Assembly (NCBI GenBank): GCA_032622095.1
Contig: CP136066.1
Span: forward strand, 184,300,716-184,364,715
Length of the DNA stretch: 64,000 nucleotides
Reading direction: 5' to 3'
Origin: Siphonodentalium dalli
Taxonomy: Eukaryota > Mollusca > Scaphopoda > Gadilida > Siphonodentaliidae
Shown here piece by piece: positions 55,476 through 64,000 of this stretch (its first letter is position 1; every line of letters starts with the position of its first letter). The notes beneath the pieces are model-generated. The model ran no database searches. It saw only the letters and a list, made by a program, of their open reading frames with translations, and was not told where the DNA came from. Position numbers and translations under genes: made by a program.

Positions 55476-57244
55476 CAGATACATTAGCCTATCTACGAAA
55501 CAAAGCTTTGTTTCGTTATTGGGTTGTCTTACTTGTCTAGGGACAAGTTATATATACTCAAAGGATATGGCCTGCCTCTCTTCAGACATTAGTAACACTT
55601 TGTAAACAACAGTCAAATTAAAAATTTAAGTTTTGTTTTGTCTCTCCTGAAAAAAATGACCAAATCGACTTTCGCCTTGTTAACCGAAAGGCAACGCCAT
55701 GTTAGAAGCTCGTCTGGTATACTTCAAGATATGGTGGTGGGTTCGAAGTTAATTGCAGCATATTATGTCGGTTATGCTATGGGTTTGCGCAACAATAATG
55801 GATTTGGGTACACCCGGCACTATTTCTTGTTATACAATGACCGTTGTATACCAATATTATAGAATGGGTTTAATGAGTGGAATGAGGGTTTGATCATGTA
55901 ATAAATAGGGGTTATTCAATTCAAACAATAACAACTAAAACATGTTAAATGTGCCACTCTGAGTGTATATTTTGAGGAACGAATTGTTTCATCCATGCAG
56001 GTTATGGTGTGTAGCTTATGTAATAACCCCATGGTGTTACTTTGTCACTCGTCGACAGGCAACAAAAGTATAATCCAGAGATAGATAAGTTTATATAAGT
56101 TTAATGACATAATAGTAATATATCCATATGGGGCCGATACCATATACATTACAATAGATATACATAATTTACACAAATACACATGCAACAATAGAATAAA
56201 AGTTAATGATAATTATTAATTATTAAGATTTATACGATGTATAATTCCGAGTTTACCATTCAATTTTCTATCGCTTCCTGAAGCAATGTGTTAATATATA
56301 CCCATACACGCCCTCCCCCCCCCCCCCCCCACCAACAAGAGACTGCTCTTCTAAGTTCTATTGTGAATGTGAAGTAATTATGTGTGCGTAAGAGGGTGTG
56401 GGAAACGGTCGAGGTGTCTTCTCCTTCACGTTGCAATTATTTTTTATAAAGTTAAGATATACCCTATACCTCCACCAGACTTTGTATCGGTCGAGCATGA
56501 TGATATTATGCTGTATTGAGATAGGTAAAACCAAAGTCTGGATGATGTATATAGATAGATAGATAGATAATTTTTTAATGGCTAAAAGATGCAAAATTTG
56601 CAGACTTGAGCATAAGCATATATACAAAAGTGTAAACACAGAGTGTGACATTCATATAGAATAAATATAAAAAGTATAGATATATAAATATAACAAGAAT
56701 GCAGCTTGACAGTTCTGTAGAGGGACAAGATAGTGAATAAACCTAGCTTAGTAATGACTACTAAATAGATACTCATACCTGTATATATATATATATACAA
56801 CATGAAAAATCAACCCGTGCTATCCCACCCTCCTCCATCAACAGGACTGTCATGTTGCTTAAGAGATACTAGTAATAGAACCAACAGCTCTTCGCCACCT
56901 CCATATACACACTGCTGCCATGTATGGCCGGCTTTAGACTGGCATGTCCATGACCGAAAGATGGAATCCCTAAATACAGGCAGCAGTGACGATATATGCA
57001 GCTGGCCAAGTACTGTCATCGTACATAGAAAGATAGAGAGGAAAATAGAGTAGTAGAAGAGAAATATACATATGAATACGCTCGTCTGACAAGTCATGCC
57101 ATCGATTGCCATCAAGGAGCGCACATGAAAGCAAGCCAAAGCTTTCTTATTTCCACTGTGGTCCTTAATGGTAACCGACCACATGACTGACCAGGCCACA
57201 GCACAAGTTCTCATAAGGTCGTACGGTATTATTAATAGCATGAT
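55476..57244. other. Non-coding, nothing recognised
   Basis: Contains a C-run near 56317, a GATA microsatellite near 56550 and TA repeats near 56790. No supported gene. Confidence 0.4.
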
Positions 57245-58740
57245 TCACACCATTAATAATATACAAAGTCAGATTCCTCAGTACCTAAAATTTTATCGAA
57301 TAATTCCTGTTTAATTAGGTGATTCCATGTAGCCAAGTTGCAGTTAGGTTCAATATATTTTACATAATTATTCCACAATGTGATTCCTGTGTAGAAAAAG
57401 CTATTGTAACCAAATACCCTAACATGAGGCACAGATAATCTAAAGATTCCAGACCGGAGATTATATTTACAATGAGTGTTCGGAAATTGGAGTCGATCTC
57501 TTAGGTATGTAGGAGCTTTCCCATCTGCTATATTTTTCATGATAGTCAGCTTTCTTTGGGAAACTCTGGATTCAACCGGAAGCCATTTAGTGGTTTTAAA
57601 CTCTTCATAACCTATATGTGAAAATCAATCCAAGCTCAGAACAAACCGGATTAATTTGTTTTGAAATATTTGTAGTTTATTTTTGGTAGTTTTACTCAAA
57701 GAGCTATACCAAATAGAGGATGCATAATCGAGGTGGCATTGAATTAATGAGTTAGCAAGTAGTTTCTTTGTGAAAGGGGTTAGAAAGTCAGCCTTTCTAT
57801 ATAAAATTTTGAGACGAGCAGTTACTTTATTTAGTACCTGTTTGGCCATTTGTTCCCCAGTGAGACTTTCATCGACACAGGCACCCAGATATTTCACCTC
57901 CTTGACGGACTGAATATTTATACCATTGCAGCAGATTGCAAGTTAATTTTGCGTTTGGAGCCAAATAAGATGGATTCTGTTTTGCCTAAATGAAGTGACA
58001 ATTTGTTGTCGACTAGCCAGTGGCTTAGTGATGTTAATTCAGTACTCAGCTGATCTGCTATCACTTTTGAATAATTTCCCGAGACTATCAAAGCTGAGTC
58101 ATCTGTATACAGTAGTAACTTGCAATTTACGGCTGCAACGGCATCGTTCACGTATAATAAAAACAGAAGAGGTCCCAATATTGACCCTTGAGGGACACCA
58201 CACGTGATATTCATAGCATGTGAGTGTGCTCCTCTTATGTCAGTAATTTGGGTCCTGTATGACAGATATGATGAGAGCCATGTTAAGGTGTTATTATCAC
58301 TGCCTAGAGCACTTAATTTGTCCAAAAGGATAGTATGGTTCACAGTGTCAAATGCTTTCTGGAGGTCAATAAAGACCATTCCAGTAAGCGATCCTTTATC
58401 CGTGTTCCTTCTAATAGAGTCGGTGAGAGAGATAAGGGTAGATTCGGTTGAGAAGCCAGCTCTAAACCCCGATTGATGCTCATATAATAAATTATTCTGT
58501 GTTAGGTATTCTTCCATTTGTTTATAAACAATTTTCTCCAGGATTTTGGAAGCCAGATTTAGGATGGAGACCGGTCTATAATTACCGGGTGAAGGTTTTT
58601 TCATTTTTCTTATAAATGGGAACCACTCTTGCAACTTTCAAATCGTTTGGAATGATCCCGTAGTGTATTGTCAGATTTATAATGTGTGCCAAGGGGGGAG
58701 AAATTACTGAAGCGCCATCTCGAAGAAACCTTGCTGTAGG
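57245..58740 (-). pseudogene. LINE-C RT relic (minus)
   Basis: Minus-strand blocks in order: IIPNDLKVARVVPIYKK (near 58640), a frame break, GNYRPVSILNLASKILEK, HQSGFRAGFSTEST, VFIDLQKAFDTVNH, GVPQGSILGPLLFLLYVND, and LLYTDDSALI in place of YADD. KTESILFGSK and MKYLGACVDESLTGEQ follow, then LIQCHLDYASSIW, then RSGIFRLSVPHVRVFGYNS. Stops separate three frames (58634-57918, 57897-57625, 57540-57253). The style is CR1/L2/Rex1-like. The 5' end is truncated near 58740. Confidence 0.88.
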
Positions 58741-58826
58741 GCCCGTGCACGAGCTTTAATATACGGGGCATCGCATGGGGTGACCGGTGTGTCCCTTTAT
58801 TTAAGTGAGCGAGCCGTGTTGGTGAA

Positions 58827-61800
58827 GGTTACAAACAACTAATTATATAGAGTTACTTTTCTTGAATTTGTGTAGGGAAACTCGAGTCAGCATAAAAAAA
58901 AATTCTGGCTGCTGATTGGTTGATTATCATTGAGGGAAATATCCCTAATCGGGAACAGAAAATCATAGCCTACGTAAATATGGCGATCGTGTATGTTTAG
59001 ATGTCCAGGAAGAGTCTGGTGCCGTCCAGAAGTTACGGAAGGGGTCTGGGTATTTTTATGCTGCTGATTTTTTTGCAGTAAATGGGGTAGTTGTGGAAAT
59101 GCAAGATTATCGTTTGAAAAAAATACCGAAAAGGGCGCGTTTGTTGTCACATACTGGTGCAGAGGATGACGTTCTAAGGGAAAATTGACCACTTGAAGTT
59201 CAACTAGGTCAAACCCATGGCCGACGGGACTTTTAGTTAACACTGTCGCCTATGGAAAATAATTAGTTGTGGGTAACCTATAGGCAAAAAAATCACATTT
59301 TTCAAATATCGTTCAGGGCAGCGAATTTAGGAACACTGATAAACAAAGACTCACTCGTTTTGTTGAGTTATTATATTTTCACGCCCTACAGACCCATTTT
59401 CAGATTATGCGAGACATTTATTAACCCTCTGTCGCCGGAACTTCAACTTTTTCCGGAGGCGAAATTTTCTGAAAATCATCCATTTTGTGCATATGGGTGG
59501 ACCTTTAATGTTCAAAATAGCACGGTCGAGGTGATGGAAGTTTCTCTGATAGAAATTCGACTCAAACTCCTGAAAAGTACTGAAATTTAAAGGGACATCC
59601 GCCTATCATTGAACCAAACCATCATCGGATGGTGAAATTTTGAGGGGGGGGGGGGGGGTCTATTTCAAATGCAATTAAACATTGTATTGTTCAAAATTAG
59701 ATAAATTCCTTAAAACGTATGGTAGATGTACGTGACTAGTTTTCAAAACTTATACATATTACTTTCTATCGTGTGCGTTATGCACGCGAGTAGGTTTTTA
59801 CAAATTAAATTATGACGAAAAACCCTGAATTTGGGGTGTGGTCACATTTGTGGTCATAATATCCCCACTAGTGAGTGGATGGACATGGGACATGCGACAC
59901 TGTGCAGTATATATGTCTATGACAAGCCTAACATGAGACATTAGTATCTTTTCTACTAAACTGCGCTTCCAGATTTATCAGGATTCTATTACTGGTGTTA
60001 TTTCTTACCCCAAACAAATTGTTAATTTTAAAACGGGGTATGTGGGTTAAATGACCGCTGGGAGATAATAGGATGTCCAATAACTCCTATATTTCTATTG
60101 TATCACGGTAAAGCTTTTTTTGTAAAATTGGCGCGGTTTACACGATCAAACTTCAATTTTCTTTTCAAATATAGGTTACAAACAACTAATTATATAGAGT
60201 TACTTTTCTTGAATTTGTGTAGGGAAACTCGAGTCAGCATAAAAAAAAATTCTGGCTGCTGATTGGTTGATTATCATTGAGGGAAATATCCCTAATCGGG
60301 AACAGAAAATCATAGCCTACGTAAATATGGCGATCGTGTATGTTTAGATGTCCAGGAAGAGTCCGGTGCCGTCCAGAAGTTACGGAAGGGGTCTGGGTAT
60401 TTTTATGCTGCTGATTTTTTTGCAGTAAATGGGGTAGTTGTGGAAATGCAAGATTATCGTTTGAAAAAAATACCGAAAAGGGCGCGTTTGTTGTCACATA
60501 CTGGTGCAGAGGATGACGTTCTAAGGGAAAATTGACCACTTGAAGTTCAACTAGGTCAAACCCATGGCCGACGGGACTTTTAGTTAACACTGTCGCCTAT
60601 GGAAAATAATTAGTTGTGGGTAACCTATAGGCAAAAAAATCACATTTTTCAAATATCGTTCAGGGCAGCGAATTTAGGAACACTGATAAACAAAGACTCA
60701 CTCGTTTTGTTGAGTTATTATATTTTCACGCCCTACAGACCCATTTTCAGATTATGCGAGACATTTATTAACCCTCTGTCGCCGGAACTTCAACTTTTTC
60801 CGGAGGCGAAATTTTCTGAAAATCATCCATTTTGTGCATATGGGTGGACCTTTAATGTTCAAAATAGCACGGTCGAGGTGATGGAAGTTTCTCTGATAGA
60901 AATTCGACTCAAACTCCTGAAAAGTACTGAAATTTAAAGGGACATCCGCCTATCATTGAACCAAACCATCATCGGATGGTGAAATTTTGAGGGGGGGGGG
61001 GGTCTATTTCAAATGCAATTAAACATTGTATTGTTCAAAATTAGATAAATTCCTTAAAACGTATGGTAGATGTACGTGACTAGTTTTCAAAACTTATACA
61101 TATTACTTTCTATCGTGTGCGTTATGCACGCGAGTAGGTTTTTACAAATTAAATTATGACGAAAAACCCTGAATTTGGGGTGTGGTCACATTTGTGGTCA
61201 TAATATCCCCACTAGTGAGTGGATGGACATGGGACATGCGACACTGTGCAGTATATATGTCTATGACAAGCCTAACATGAGACATTAGTATCTTTTCTAC
61301 TAAACTGCGCTTCCAGATTTATCAGGATTCTATTACTGGTGTTATTTCTTACCCCAAACAAATTGTTAATTTTAAAACGGGGTATGTGGGTTAAATGACC
61401 GCTGGGAGATAATAGGATGTCCAATAACTCCTATATTTCTATTGTATCACGGTAAAGCTTTTTTTGTAAAATTGGCGCGGTTTACACGATCAAACTTCAA
61501 TTTTCTTTTCAAATATAGGTTACAAACAACTAATTATATAGAGTTACTTTTCTTGAATTTGTGTAGGGAAACTCGAGTCAGCATAAAAAAAAATTCTGGC
61601 TGCTGATTGGTTGATTATCATTGAGGGAAATATCCCTAATCGGGAACAGAAAATCATAGCCTACGTAAATATGGCGATCGTGTATGTTTAGATGTCCAGG
61701 AAGAGTCTGGTGCCGTCCAGAAGTTACGGAAGGGGTCTGGGTATTTTTATGCTGCTGATTTTTTTGCAGTAAATGGGGTAGTTGTGGAAATGCAAGATTA

Positions 61801-64000
61801 TCGTTTGAAAAAAATACCGAAAAGGGCGCGTTTGTTGTCACATACTGGTGCAGAGGATGACGTTCTAAGGGAAAATTGACCACTTGAAGTTCAACTAGGT
61901 CAAACCCATGGCCGACGGGACTTTTAGTTAACACTGTCGCCTATGGAAAATAATTAGTTGTGGGTAACCTATAGGCAAAAAAATCACATTTTTCAAATAT
62001 CGTTCAGGACAGCGAATTTAGGAACACTGATAAACAAAGACTCACTCGTTTTGTTGAGTTATTATATTTTCACGCCCTACAGACCCATTTTCAGATTATG
62101 CGAGACATTTATTAACCCTCTGTCGCCGGAACTTCAACTTTTTCCGGAGGCGAAATTTTCTGAAAATCATCCATTTTGTGCATATGGGTGGACCTTTAAT
62201 GTTCAAAATAGCACGGTCGAGGTGATGGAAGTTTCTCTGATAGAAATTCGACTCAAACTCCTGAAAAGTACTGAAATTTAAAGGGACATCCGCCTATCAT
62301 TGAACCAAACCATCATCGGATGGTGAAATTTTGAGGGGGGGGGGGGGGGGGTCTATTTCAAATGCAATTAAACATTGTATTGTTCAAAATTAGATAAATT
62401 CCTTAAAACGTATGGTAGATGTACGTGACTAGTTTTCAAAACTTATACATATTACTTTCTATCGTGTGCGTTATGCACGCGAGTAGGTTTTTACAAATTA
62501 AATTATGACGAAAAACCCTGAATTTGGGGGTGTGGTCACATTTGTGGTCATAATATCCCCACTAGTGAGTGGATGGACATGGGACATGCGACACTGTGCA
62601 GTATATATGTCTATGACAAGCCTAACATGAGACATTAGTATCTTTTCTACTAAACTGCGCTTCCAGATTTATCAGGATTCTATTACTGGTGTTATTTCTT
62701 ACCCCAAACAAATTGTTAATTTTAAAAACGGGGGTATGTGGGTTAAATGACCGCTGGGAGATAATAGGATGTCCAATAACTCCTATATTTCTATTGTATC
62801 ACGGTAAAGCTTTTTTTGTAAAATTGGCGCGGTTTACACGATCAAACTTCAATTTTCTTTTCAAATATAGGTTACAAACAACTAATTATATAGAGTTACT
62901 TTTCTTGAATTTGTGTAGGGAAACTCGAGTCAGCATAAAAAAAAATTCTGGCTGCTGATTGGTTGATTATCATTGAGGGAAATATCCCTAATCGGGAACA
63001 GAAAATCATAGCCTACGTAAATATGGCGATCGTGTATGTTTAGATGTCCAGGAAGAGTCTGGTGCCGTCCAGAAGTTACGGAAGGGGTCTGGGTATTTTT
63101 ATGCTGCTGATTTTTTTGCAGTAAATGGGGTAGTTGTGGAAATGCAAGATTATCGTTTGAAAAAAATACCGAAAAGGGCGCGTTTGTTGTCACATACTGG
63201 TGCAGAGGATGACGTTCTAAGGGAAAATTGACCACTTGAAGTTCAACTAGGTCAAACCATGGCCGACGGGACTTTTAGTTAACACTGTCGCCTATGGAAA
63301 ATAATTAGTTGTGGGTAACCTATAGGCAAAAAAATCACATTTTTCAAATATCGTTCAGGACAGCGAATTTAGGAACACTGATAAACAAAGACTCACTCGT
63401 TTTGTTGAGTTATTATATTTTCACGCCCTACAGACCCATTTTCAGATTATGCGAGACATTTATTAACCCTCTGTCGCCGGAACTTCAACTTTTTCCGGAG
63501 GCGAAATTTTCTGAAAATCATCCATTTTGTGCATATGGGTGGACCTTTAATGTTCAAAATAGCACGGTCGAGGTGATGGAAGTTTCTCTGATAGAAATTC
63601 GACTCAAACTCCTGAAAAGTACTGAAATTTAAAGGGGACATCCGCCTATCATTGAACCAAAACCATCATCGGATGGTGAAATTTTGAGGGGGGGGGGGGG
63701 GGGTCTATTTCAAATGCAATTAAACATTGTATTGTTCAAAATTAGATAAATTCCTTAAAACGTATGGTAGATGTACGTGACTAGTTTTCAAAACTTATAC
63801 ATATTACTTTCTATCGTGTGCGTTATGCACGCGAGTAGGTTTTTACAAATTAAATTATGACGAAAAACCCTGAATTTGGGGTGTGGTCACATTTGTGGTC
63901 ATAATATCCCCACTAGTGAGTGGATGGACATGGGACATGCGACACTGTGCAGTATATATGTCTATGACAAGCCTAACATGAGACATTAGTATCTTTTCTA
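58827..64000. repeat. 1.35-kb tandem satellite, 3.8 units
   Basis: Units start at GGTTACAAACAACTAATTA: 58827, 60174, 61518 and 62870 (lengths 1347, 1344 and 1352). The fourth is cut by the window end. They are almost identical; differences are mainly G- and A-run lengths plus single bases (for example a C/T near 60363, and GGGCAG versus GGACAG separating units 1-2 from 3-4). Each unit has a 118-codon minus frame (for example 58887-59243) and a 107-codon plus frame (for example 59267-59590) that I do not recognise. Given how recent the copies are, conservation of these frames carries no weight. Confidence 0.93.

Overview
The window looks like intron-rich, repeat-dense, AT-rich DNA from a eukaryote, most likely a marine invertebrate animal. 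The grounds are spliced-looking exons with GT/AG junctions and AATAAA signals, several non-LTR retrotransposon families, a DIRS/Ngaro-like tyrosine-recombinase retroelement, TTAA-flanked MITEs and GACA/GACG-tailed dispersed repeats of a kind I associate with molluscs and other lophotrochozoans. The species cannot be named from the sequence. There is no bacterial organisation: no operons, Shine-Dalgarno sites or CRISPR.

Left part (1-25,000). A single cysteine-containing exon (737-1098), resembling the segment beside the VWD domain in VWDE-like secreted proteins, ends in a GTGAGT donor. A 72-bp minisatellite (1073-2400) repeats this exon-intron junction about 19 times. Downstream are seven paralogous terminal exons encoding a threonine-rich, mucin-like segment followed by a lysine/glycine/asparagine/glutamate-rich GKGKEN repeat tail and an AATAAA signal. 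Six share the acceptor CTAG|TGC; the second (7451-7924) has its own. They form two types. Type B (9473-10012, 15795-16334, 23016-23855) is intact. Type A (3452-4087, 13430-14327, 19752-21543) carries an insertion plus a frameshift or a premature stop. A block of about 5.1 kb (from about 8,590) is repeated at an offset of 6,322 bp with only a handful of differences. Six copies of a minus-strand reading frame of unknown identity lie between the exons.

Middle part (25,000-38,700) is a nest of mobile elements. An old reverse-transcriptase relic contains a LINE (25,927-37,192, target duplication TGACGC, with a paralogous empty site at 6,322). Its endonuclease region is split by a 7.5-kb minus-strand DIRS/Ngaro-like element (26,516-34,056) with split direct repeats. 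That element in turn contains a 2.2-kb insertion (31,766-33,943) with tandem AGGTCA-rich units.

Right part (38,700-64,000). CR1-like relics and dispersed repeats precede the only complete-looking cellular gene, a minus-strand acyl-CoA-synthetase-like enzyme of the ANL superfamily (43,804-45,450). It is followed by a second LINE (45,925-50,557) enclosed by TTAA-flanked inverted repeats and itself interrupted, a TIR element with CACTCT ends (53,512-55,475), a minus-strand LINE relic (57,245-58,740), and a nearly uniform 1.35-kb tandem satellite running off the end of the window (58,827-64,000).

The main themes are tandem amplification of exons and junctions on the left and four levels of nested transposition in the middle.
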